Shown here in pieces: positions 1 through 6,266 of a stretch of 6,978 bases of DNA (the first letter of the stretch is position 1; each line of letters opens with the position of its first letter). The DNA lies in assembly GCA_012838685.1 (NCBI GenBank), contig DUOU01000102.1:1-6978 (forward strand), given 5' to 3'. The notes under the pieces were generated by a model. The model saw nothing but the letters and a program-made list of their open reading frames with translations. It was not told where the DNA came from and ran no database searches. This stretch comes from Bacteroidota bacterium (lineage in GTDB: Bacteria > Bacteroidota > Bacteroidia > Bacteroidales > VadinHA17). Position numbers and translations under genes: made by a program.

Positions 1-140
1 ATGATAAACCAATATTTTTTCAATAAAATAAAAATAACTCTTTAACCAATAGAATTGTTCTTAAAAATCTTCTTCCTGAAGCAAATAACGGGCAACTTAC
101 TGCCCAAAAAAACGGATATCTCTTTCTCGCGAAAGTTTCT

Positions 141-148
141 TAATTTTG
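141..148 (+). promoter_or_regulatory. Candidate -7 promoter box for valS (TAATTTTG)
   Basis: TAATTTTG is a perfect match to the TAnnTTTG -7 element of Bacteroidota housekeeping promoters. It ends 26 nt before the valS ATG at 175, so transcription would begin at roughly 153-156 with a leader of about 20 nt. No clear TTTG or TTG -33 element stands at the usual distance upstream, so the call rests on the -7 box, its position and the lineage. If it is correct, it excludes translation from the in-frame TTG at 55, which lies upstream of the transcript. Confidence 0.5.
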
Positions 149-174
149 CGGCCAATTTTACAACCAAAACAGAA

Positions 175-2808
175 ATGGAAATTCCTTCAAGATATGAGCC
201 GGGAAAGGCCGAGGACAGATGGTACTCTTATTGGATGGAGAACGGTTTCTTTAAAAGTATCCCGGATAACCGCGAACCTTATACAATTGTGATCCCGCCT
301 CCCAACGTTACCGGGGTATTGCATATGGGACACATGCTCAACAACACCATCCAGGATGTTCTTGTCCGAAGAGCCAGGATGATGGGGAAAAACGCATGTT
401 GGGTACCTGGAACCGACCATGCCTCCATAGCTACGGAGGCCAAGGTTGTGGCCAAACTAAAGGATGAGGGAATAGAAAAAAGAGATCTATCAAGGGAGGA
501 GTTTCTTGAACATGCCTGGGCATGGACGAGGCTACATGGCGGAATTATACTTGAACAGCTCAAAAAGTTGGGAGCATCGTGCGACTGGGACAGAACCCTT
601 TTCACAATGGACGGACCCAGATATGAGTCGGTTATAAAGGTCTTTGTGGATCTTTTCAATAAAGGGCTTATCTATAGGGGGGTGAGAATGGTGAACTGGG
701 ATCCCCAGGCGAGAACGGCCCTGTCGGATGAGGAGGTCAATTATACGGAGGAACAGTCTAAACTATACTACGTCAAATATAAGGTGGTGGGCGAGGATGA
801 TTGGGTGATGGTGGCGACAACCCGTCCGGAGACCATCTTTGGCGATACCGCCGTTTGCGCGAACCCCAATGATGAACGCTACCGACACCTGAAAGGCAAG
901 AGGGTAATTGTCCCGATGGTGGACCGCGAAGTTCCTTTTATTTTTGATGAGTATGTCGACATGGAGTTCGGCACGGGCTGTCTCAAGATCACTCCGGCAC
1001 ACGACATAAACGACTATACCATCGGCATAAACCATAATCTTGAATCGATCGATATTTTTAACGATGACGGTACCTTGTCAGAGGCCGCGGGGCTGTTTGT
1101 GGGAGTTGACCGGTTCGAAGCCAGGGAGCTTTCGGTCAACCTTATGAAAGAGTTGGGCAATCTTGAGAAGGTTGAGGAGTACTCCAATAAAATTGGCCGT
1201 TCCGAAAGAACAAATGCCGTTATCGAACCCAAACTATCCTTGCAGTGGTTCCTGAAGATGGAGGAAATTTCAAAGCCGGCGCTCGAAGCGGTCGTGAAGG
1301 GAGATATCTGTCTGCATCCCGCGAAATTCAAGAATCTTTACCGTCACTGGATGGAAAACGTACACGACTGGTGTATAAGCAGACAGTTGTGGTGGGGACA
1401 CAGAATCCCGGCCTGGTATTTTGGAAATAACGACTATGTTGTTGCTTTGAACGCGGACGAGGCTTTGGCTATGGCGAGGGCAAAAAGCGGTAACAATGCC
1501 CTGACGGAAGCCGATCTGCGCCAGGATGAAGATGTACTGGACACCTGGTTCTCTTCGTGGCTATGGCCGATAACCTGTTTTGATGGCATAAACAATCCGG
1601 ATAACGAGGATATTGATTACTATTATCCTACCAACGATCTTGTGACCGCTCCGGAGATATTGTTCTTCTGGGTGGCGAGAATGATTATAGCCGGTTATGA
1701 GTATAAAGGGGAAATGCCGTTCAAAAATGTCTATCTCACCGGGATTGTCCGCGACCAGCAAAAAAGAAAAATGTCGAAGAGTCTCGGTAACTCTCCGGAA
1801 CCTCTTGAACTTATAGAAAAATATGGGGCAGATGGTGTTCGTGTCGGTATGTTGCTCTGCTCTCCCGCCGGTAACGACCTTCTGTATGAGGATTCATTGC
1901 CGGAGCAGGGAAGGAATTTCGCCAACAAAATATGGAACGCTTTCAGATTGGTCGCCAACTGGGAAGTAGACTCCTCCCTGCCGCAGCCCGAACATAGCGC
2001 TGAGGCGGTAAGCTGGATGGATCAGATGATCTCCAAGGGCGTAGCCGATGTGGATTCAGATTTCTCCCAATTCAGGATTTCAGAGGCTTTAATGGATATT
2101 TATAAATTGTTTTGGGATGAGTTTTCAGGCTGGTACCTGGAAGTGATAAAACCCGCGTACGAAAAGCCTATTGATGCGGCTACATATAAAGCCACGATAG
2201 ATTTTTTTGACAAACTGTTGCGATTGACACATCCTTTTATGCCATTCATTACCGAAGAGATATGGCATTTATTGGAAAAGAGAGGCGAAGGGGAGAGCAT
2301 AATGATCAGCCCAATGCCGGAAATAAAAGTTTACGATCAAAGCCTGCTAAACGAATTTGAAACGGTCAAGGAAATTGTAACGGCTGTCAGAAATATACGG
2401 AAAGAAAAAAATATTCCGAACAGGGAGCGAATTGTATTGTCGGTTCGCGCATCCAAAGAGAATTATAAGGCAAGGTACCTGCCCGTAATATTGAAGATGG
2501 GGAACCTCTCTTCCATAGAGTTTGTTGGCGACAAGATTGACGGTGCCGCATCGTTTATGGTTGGCACAACCGAATATTACATACCTCTGGGCGAGAGGTT
2601 GGACATTGGGGAAGAACTCTCAAAAGCGGAGTCGGAGTTAATTTATTTCCGGGGATTTCTTGAATCGGTAATGAAGAAGCTGGGCAACGAGAGGTTTGTA
2701 AGCAAAGCTCCCGCCAATGTTATCGATATGGAGAGAAAGAAGAAGAGCGACGCTGAAACCAAGATAGCGGCCCTTACGGCCCGGATTGAAGAGTTGAAAA
2801 GGTTGTGA
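175..2808 (+). CDS. valS: Valyl-tRNA synthetase
   Basis: This 877-residue cytoplasmic class Ia aminoacyl-tRNA synthetase charges tRNA-Val with valine using ATP and hydrolyses mischarged Thr-tRNA-Val. Seen in the sequence: the HIGH-type signature HMGH at residues 50-53 after PPPNVTG; the CP1 editing domain with TTRPET (215-220) and PAHDIND (274-280, acidic residue D280); the HDWCISRQLWWGHRIP segment (397-412); DTWFSSWLWP (456-465); the KMSKS loop (532-536, followed by LGNSPEP); the helical anticodon-binding domain (about 620-760); and a carboxy-terminal tRNA-binding coiled coil (about 812-877, with APANVI then a Lys/Glu-rich helix). Length and motif order are normal for bacterial ValRS, and no key residue is missing. 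I chose the ATG at 175 because MEIPSRYEPG is the usual start of Bacteroidota homologues and a -7 box lies just upstream. An in-frame TTG at 55 would add 40 atypical residues. The gene is probably monocistronic and converges on the next gene with a 7-nt gap. Confidence 0.98.
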   Translation: MEIPSRYEPGKAEDRWYSYWMENGFFKSIPDNREPYTIVIPPPNVTGVLHMGHMLNNTIQDVLVRRARMMGKNACWVPGTDHASIATEAKVVAKLKDEGIEKRDLSREEFLEHAWAWTRLHGGIILEQLKKLGASCDWDRTLFTMDGPRYESVIKVFVDLFNKGLIYRGVRMVNWDPQARTALSDEEVNYTEEQSKLYYVKYKVVGEDDWVMVATTRPETIFGDTAVCANPNDERYRHLKGKRVIVPMVDREVPFIFDEYVDMEFGTGCLKITPAHDINDYTIGINHNLESIDIFNDDGTLSEAAGLFVGVDRFEARELSVNLMKELGNLEKVEEYSNKIGRSERTNAVIEPKLSLQWFLKMEEISKPALEAVVKGDICLHPAKFKNLYRHWMENVHDWCISRQLWWGHRIPAWYFGNNDYVVALNADEALAMARAKSGNNALTEADLRQDEDVLDTWFSSWLWPITCFDGINNPDNEDIDYYYPTNDLVTAPEILFFWVARMIIAGYEYKGEMPFKNVYLTGIVRDQQKRKMSKSLGNSPEPLELIEKYGADGVRVGMLLCSPAGNDLLYEDSLPEQGRNFANKIWNAFRLVANWEVDSSLPQPEHSAEAVSWMDQMISKGVADVDSDFSQFRISEALMDIYKLFWDEFSGWYLEVIKPAYEKPIDAATYKATIDFFDKLLRLTHPFMPFITEEIWHLLEKRGEGESIMISPMPEIKVYDQSLLNEFETVKEIVTAVRNIRKEKNIPNRERIVLSVRASKENYKARYLPVILKMGNLSSIEFVGDKIDGAASFMVGTTEYYIPLGERLDIGEELSKAESELIYFRGFLESVMKKLGNERFVSKAPANVIDMERKKKSDAETKIAALTARIEELKRL

Positions 2809-2815
2809 TATCCAA

Positions 2816-4189
2816 CTAATGGGGGATGCGGCGTACAGCATAATCCTCGCCCAGGTTTACCAGTTCCCAATTGTTGTTAAGGGTCAGACTCCAACCATTA
2901 CCGTAAACATGGGTCCTGTCGGTTTTAAGACTGCCCGCGGGAATCTTAAGGTTTCGGAAGTTGTTGGAAACAAGACAGCCTTCCTCTTCAACAATTAACT
3001 TGCCCCAGTTGTCGGATACATAGAGTTTCCTGTATATTGTGCCCAGTTCATTGACAGGAACCACATCCGTTGGCTCGTAATCAAAATAGGGGCTCAAAAG
3101 ATCGATCGACACAACAGGTTTTTCAGTGAAAATATTTGTCTCTCTTTCAATACGCTCCCTTATCTCGTTGTCTCTGGCCTCTTCTTCTGCCTGAATGGCG
3201 GCCAGATCATAATTCAACGCTATACTTCCGGCTACGTCCCTGCAATATGTAGGGAGTTGAATATTGTATAGATCTCTGACCAGGTATCCCAGGTCGATCT
3301 CATCGACCGACTTGATTGTTGGGAAGTCGAATCCTTTCCAGTAGGCGAATGATGCGTAAATTGCGCCATGAGTTGATCCGTATATTACTCCGGAATAGGT
3401 TGGGAACGGGTAAATGTTGTCCAGCCTTTCCAAAAGCTTTGTTTTAAAATCTTCCTCACTTTCGGTTACCAACAATAGAGATGTAAATACGGCCAATCCC
3501 TCATAATTCTCCAATACTATCCGATCCTTGACATAATTACTGTAAAATTCACTGTTCGCTCCCCTGAATATCAAGGCGTCCCTTAAAGCGACCAACCGTT
3601 CGTTGCCCTCCCCCTCAATGGCTTTCCTTAGCGCTCTCCATTCAAGTTTCAACCATAACCTGGCAATTTTTTCGTCCATAACCGAAGTGTTGTATGGCAT
3701 GGGCTTATAGCCGAAAAAGTGTTGGTGGAAATAATAAAGACCGCGTATTCCCCTGGAAACAATGGTGAATTCATCTTCCACCGATGGTAGTACGGCCAGG
3801 GCGAATTGGGTACCGCCAAAGACCAAGGAATCCCTGTTGATTATCAGATCTTTTGAATATGAACTGGAATAAACACCATCTTTTTTCTTCAGGATTCCCT
3901 CCCGGTCGGGAAAGTTGGAATATACCATCAGTTGCCGCCGATCAATGAACATCAGGGGACCAAATATGTTTCTGCCCCACAGAGCGCCACCATCTTTATA
4001 ACAGTTATCCTCGATCTTGTCGAAATAGTACCGCGCTTTGGTCTCGTTGAAATATGAAATATCGGCAACATTTTCCTTTGTGCGCCCATTGAACAGCAAC
4101 GCGACAATTATGACGATAGGGATAAATCCGGCAACGACAAATTTCAACCTGCCTCTAAAAAGATTCAGTATGGGATAATAAGTTTTCAT
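2816..4189 (-). CDS. Membrane-anchored protein, degenerate relative of a metallopeptidase-like family
   Basis: This 457-residue protein has no assigned function that I know of. Seen: a short basic amino terminus (FRGRLK, 11-16), one hydrophobic segment at about 16-33, and then a long soluble region, which suggests a single-pass anchor with the bulk in the periplasm. From memory, the body matches a widespread uncharacterised family with this order: ALWGRNIFGPLMFID (69-83), a small beta-rich part ending FALAVLP (129-135), a helix that in relatives carries HELFHR, then ARLWLKLEWRALRKA (176-190), DALIFRG (204-210), EGLA (230-233), a glycine-rich YSGVIYGSTHG stretch (265-275), a charged helix (about 331-350), and a carboxy-terminal WGKLIV...GWSLTLNNNW...GEDY region (395-450). 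Where relatives have HExxH, this protein reads RGLYY (149-153), so both His and the Glu appear lost. I infer a non-catalytic paralogue. No frameshift or internal stop is seen. Its ATG is 174 nt after the nadC stop, so it may have its own promoter. Confidence 0.85.
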   Translation of the reverse strand: MKTYYPILNLFRGRLKFVVAGFIPIVIIVALLFNGRTKENVADISYFNETKARYYFDKIEDNCYKDGGALWGRNIFGPLMFIDRRQLMVYSNFPDREGILKKKDGVYSSSYSKDLIINRDSLVFGGTQFALAVLPSVEDEFTIVSRGIRGLYYFHQHFFGYKPMPYNTSVMDEKIARLWLKLEWRALRKAIEGEGNERLVALRDALIFRGANSEFYSNYVKDRIVLENYEGLAVFTSLLLVTESEEDFKTKLLERLDNIYPFPTYSGVIYGSTHGAIYASFAYWKGFDFPTIKSVDEIDLGYLVRDLYNIQLPTYCRDVAGSIALNYDLAAIQAEEEARDNEIRERIERETNIFTEKPVVSIDLLSPYFDYEPTDVVPVNELGTIYRKLYVSDNWGKLIVEEEGCLVSNNFRNLKIPAGSLKTDRTHVYGNGWSLTLNNNWELVNLGEDYAVRRIPH

Positions 4190-4228
4190 CCGGAACCTGC
4201 CCGTTTATAAAGCCCCAATTTTTGGCAC

Positions 4229-4367
4229 CTAAATATACCGACATTTATTCAAATCCAATCATCAAGGCGTTCGCGCTAATGTATGGCCAAGTCAATATAA
4301 CCGCTATCGTGCCGAGTTGTCTATATATCACGTAGTCCGGTTTTTAATCGGGTATCGGTATATTTAG
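4229..4367. repeat. Perfect 13-bp inverted repeat bracketing the nadC 3' end
   Basis: CTAAATATACCGA at 4229-4241 is the exact reverse complement of TCGGTATATTTAG at 4355-4367. The arms are 113 nt apart, and pairing does not extend beyond them on either side. The right arm contains the nadC stop codon (TAA, plus-strand TTA at 4364-4366). The left arm holds the possible -7 box of the next gene. Each arm has a TA dinucleotide near its outer edge (4230-4231 and 4365-4366), which would fit a small TA-targeting non-autonomous element. TA is self-complementary and short, so this is weak support. No transposase or longer target duplication is visible. Confidence 0.45.
4230..4237 (-). promoter_or_regulatory. 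Possible -7 box for the 457-residue membrane protein (TATATTTA)
   Basis: On the minus strand this reads TATATTTA, one mismatch from TAnnTTTG, about 40 nt before the ATG at 4189. A minus-strand TTG (plus-strand CAA at 4256-4258) lies 18 nt upstream, close to the usual spacing for a -33 element. The match is imperfect in an AT-rich stretch. It also forms part of the left arm of the inverted repeat described separately, so it could have another role. Confidence 0.3.
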
Positions 4368-5206
4368 ACAGCTTTTAAGCTCATATCCAGACTTTTGATG
4401 TGATGTGTAAGGCTCCCGACGGAAATATAATCCACACCACATTCCCCATATTGCCTTAAATTTTCCAAAGTTATGCCACCCGAAGACTCGATTTCGAAAC
4501 GGTGGTTTATCATCTTTACCGCCGCGGCAGTGTCGGGAACATTGAAATTATCCAACAAAATCCGGTCTACCCCCCCTGTTTTGATTATTAACTCCACATC
4601 CGCCACATTTCTGGCCTCAATAACTATTTTCAGGTTTTTGTTGTTTTGTTTCAGGTAATCATTTGTCTTTTTTATGGCATTGGCGATGCCCCCGCAAAAG
4701 TCAATGTGGTTATCCTTAAGCAGGATCATATCATATAAACCCATCCTATGGTTCAGGCCTCCACCGATCCTTACGGCCTCTTTCTCAAGAAATCTCATTC
4801 CGGGGGTGGTCTTCCGCGTATCGAGAATTTTTGTTGTCAATCCCTCAAGTTTGTTGACGTAAATACTGGTTGCGGTCGCGATACCGCTCATTCTCTGCAT
4901 AATGTTCAGTATAAGGCGCTCCGCTTTGAGTATTGAGTGTTGGTTGCCATAAACGGTAAAAACTATATCACCGGGGGCAATCCGGCAACCATCTTTTATG
5001 AACAGTTCAATGTCGAGATTGTTGTCGATTATCTTGAAGGCTTCAACGGCGACGTTTACGCCGGCAATAATGCCCTCTTCCTTGATCAATAATTTTACTT
5101 TTCCTTTGGCATCGACGGGTATGGAGGCCAATGAGGAGTGGTCACCGTCGCCCAAATCCTCTTCAAGGTTTCTAATGATAAAATCCCGGAGAATGTTATC
5201 TTTCAT
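4364..5206 (-). CDS. nadC: Nicotinate-nucleotide pyrophosphorylase (quinolinate phosphoribosyltransferase)
   Basis: This 280-residue cytoplasmic enzyme converts quinolinate and PRPP to nicotinate mononucleotide, CO2 and pyrophosphate, the step that feeds de novo NAD synthesis. Seen: the amino-terminal EEDLGDGDHSS (15-25), where DHSS replaces the more common DxT ending; AERLILNIMQRMSGIAT (95-111); DTRKTTPGMR (129-138); KEAVRIGGGLNHRMGLYD (142-159, with the quinolinate-binding Arg and His-Arg pair); LLKDNH (162-167); EARN (197-200); LLDN (217-220); SSGGI (241-245); and the closing GVDYISVGSLTHH (257-269). Length and motif order are normal for a functional type II phosphoribosyltransferase. The ATG lies inside the 3' end of the upstream DUF4783 gene with an 11-nt overlap, so it is probably translated by coupling from the same transcript. 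No regulator-binding site or strong terminator is obvious around it. nadA and nadB are not in the window. Confidence 0.97.
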   Translation of the reverse strand: MKDNILRDFIIRNLEEDLGDGDHSSLASIPVDAKGKVKLLIKEEGIIAGVNVAVEAFKIIDNNLDIELFIKDGCRIAPGDIVFTVYGNQHSILKAERLILNIMQRMSGIATATSIYVNKLEGLTTKILDTRKTTPGMRFLEKEAVRIGGGLNHRMGLYDMILLKDNHIDFCGGIANAIKKTNDYLKQNNKNLKIVIEARNVADVELIIKTGGVDRILLDNFNVPDTAAAVKMINHRFEIESSGGITLENLRQYGECGVDYISVGSLTHHIKSLDMSLKAV

Positions 5207-5603
5207 CTTCTGTCTCTATCCGGATTTGATGTATTAACTGTTTGCCATCAATTTTTTTCAGCAAAAAATAGACCCTGTAATAACCTTTTTCCGTTGTTAG
5301 GGTTCCAATTGCATATTGGGCTTCATTTCGGGCCCCCTGATGGCGTATATTAAAATCTTTGATCTTTTGCGCTCCAAAAAAATCCCGCAGTATCGATTCC
5401 GCTACATTTTTTTTGTAAAAATCCTCTTTATCAAGCAGCAATAATTCAACGGTTGAGTTCATATATTTTGCCAGCTCAGTCGCATTCCCGGCTTTGAACG
5501 CGATTGAGATACCATCCGGAATTTTTGTCTGCTCCTGCGCGGATACAACAGAAAACCCAAAAAAGAGAAGGACCAATACTGTTATGATATTTTTACTCTT
5601 CAT
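5196..5603 (-). CDS. DUF4783 family exported protein
   Basis: This 135-residue protein has a clear Sec signal peptide: MKSK, a hydrophobic core (about 6-20), then a likely signal peptidase I site after VSA (residue 22, before QEQ). The mature part is about 113 residues and should be periplasmic. No lipobox cysteine is present. The mature sequence fits the DUF4783 family that I recall from Bacteroidota: IPDGISIAFKAGNATELAKYM (28-48), VELLLLDKEDFY (52-63), an ILRDFF helix (71-76), and the carboxy-terminal strands YAIGTLTTEKGYYRVYFLLKK (97-117) followed by LIHQIRIE. The small helix-then-sheet pattern resembles NTF2-like folds, which is an inference. The molecular function is unknown. It is the first gene of a two-gene operon with nadC, and its stop overlaps the nadC start by 11 nt. 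The upstream region is divergent with rlmH, and I could not identify a convincing minus-strand promoter there. Confidence 0.9.
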   Translation of the reverse strand: MKSKNIITVLVLLFFGFSVVSAQEQTKIPDGISIAFKAGNATELAKYMNSTVELLLLDKEDFYKKNVAESILRDFFGAQKIKDFNIRHQGARNEAQYAIGTLTTEKGYYRVYFLLKKIDGKQLIHQIRIETEDER

Positions 5604-5725
5604 ACGGTTAAATCCAGTTGAACTACTTTTCTGGAGTAGCCGCGAAGTTAATTATTTTTTTTACATAAATTATTGGTAATGCCATATTGAGCCTATTATT
5701 GTGGTACGGTATCTTATTATTGTGT

Positions 5726-5733
5726 TATTTTTG
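5726..5733 (+). promoter_or_regulatory. Candidate -7 promoter box for rlmH (TATTTTTG)
   Basis: TATTTTTG matches TAnnTTTG exactly and lies 53 nt upstream of the rlmH ATG at 5787, giving a leader of roughly 45 nt. The nearest upstream TTG (5699-5701) is 24 nt away, slightly long for a -33 element. The box would drive rlmH and, by read-through, the sensor gene that starts 6 nt after it. Confidence 0.45.
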
Positions 5734-5786
5734 TTCAGTGAAATATACCGGAACCGTAATGGTCGCGGGGCTTACAAGTTTTGTGG

Positions 5787-6260
5787 ATGAAGATATCTCT
5801 GTTACTGATAGGAAAGAACAATGAAAAGTATATATCCGATGGAATGGATATCTATTCAAACCGTCTGGCAAGGTATTGCGGTTTTGAGGTTATTACGGTG
5901 CCCGATATCAAAAACACCAGGAACATGCCCATTGAAGAGCAGAAATACAGGGAGGGGCAAAAGATTGTTGAACTGATTGGAAAGGAAGATTGTTGTGTCC
6001 TTTTGGATGAGAGGGGCGTTCAATACCGTACCGTGGAGTTTGCCGAGTGGATGCGGAAGCAGATGGTTTTTTCATCGAAGAGGATTCTGTTTGTTGTGGG
6101 AGGCCCTTATGGTTTTTCGGAAGAGGTCTATCAAAGAGCTGATTTTAAGATATCCCTGTCGAAACTCACCTTTCCCCATCAATTGGTCCGATTATTGTTT
6201 ATGGAACAACTATACCGCATCTTTACTGTTATCAAGGGCGAACCTTATCACCACGAATAA
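5787..6260 (+). CDS. rlmH: 23S rRNA (pseudouridine1915-N3)-methyltransferase
   Basis: This 157-residue SPOUT-class methyltransferase uses S-adenosylmethionine to methylate N3 of pseudouridine 1915 in helix 69 of 23S rRNA, acting on assembled 70S ribosomes as a homodimer. Seen: the amino-terminal strand MKISLLLIGK (1-10); LLDERG (72-77); the SAM-binding VVGGPYGF (103-110); and the carboxy-terminal knot with SKLTFPHQLVRLLFMEQLYR (125-144) ending in GEPYHHE (151-157), the family's hallmark tail. I chose the ATG at 5787 because it gives the usual RlmH length and amino terminus. The in-frame TTG at 5781 adds only two residues. No strong Shine-Dalgarno sequence is visible, as is common in Bacteroidota. 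The gene is divergent from the DUF4783-nadC pair and probably shares a transcript with the sensor gene downstream. Confidence 0.97.
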   Translation: MKISLLLIGKNNEKYISDGMDIYSNRLARYCGFEVITVPDIKNTRNMPIEEQKYREGQKIVELIGKEDCCVLLDERGVQYRTVEFAEWMRKQMVFSSKRILFVVGGPYGFSEEVYQRADFKISLSKLTFPHQLVRLLFMEQLYRIFTVIKGEPYHHE

Positions 6261-6266
6261 AGAAGA

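Noticed and set aside
1..45. Short open frame ATG...TAA encoding 14 residues at the left edge, possibly the tail of an upstream gene
   Set aside because: It is AT-rich and featureless, and it cannot be told from intergenic DNA without upstream sequence.
55..174. Forty-residue amino-terminal extension of ValS from a TTG at 55
   Set aside because: The added residues are unlike ValS amino termini, the start codon is poor, and a perfect -7 box at 141-148 would place the transcript start inside this stretch. The ATG at 175 gives the normal protein.
2643..2870. Minus-strand open frame across the 3' end of valS and the convergent junction
   Set aside because: It lies antisense to the conserved ValS coiled coil and has no recognisable domain; it is a shadow of the real genes.
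5138..5353. Plus-strand open frame antisense to the nadC/DUF4783 junction
   Set aside because: Both minus-strand genes are clearly real, and this frame has no family features or promoter.
5623..5639. CTACT/AGTAG hairpin in the leader of the DUF4783 gene, considered as a riboswitch or attenuator
   Set aside because: It is only a five-base-pair stem with a seven-base loop and has no second structure or U-tract; it matches no riboswitch I know.
5641..5786. Minus-strand promoter for the DUF4783-nadC operon
   Set aside because: TAATTTAT and TATATTTC are near -7 boxes, but neither has a -33 element at a sensible spacing, so no site was called.
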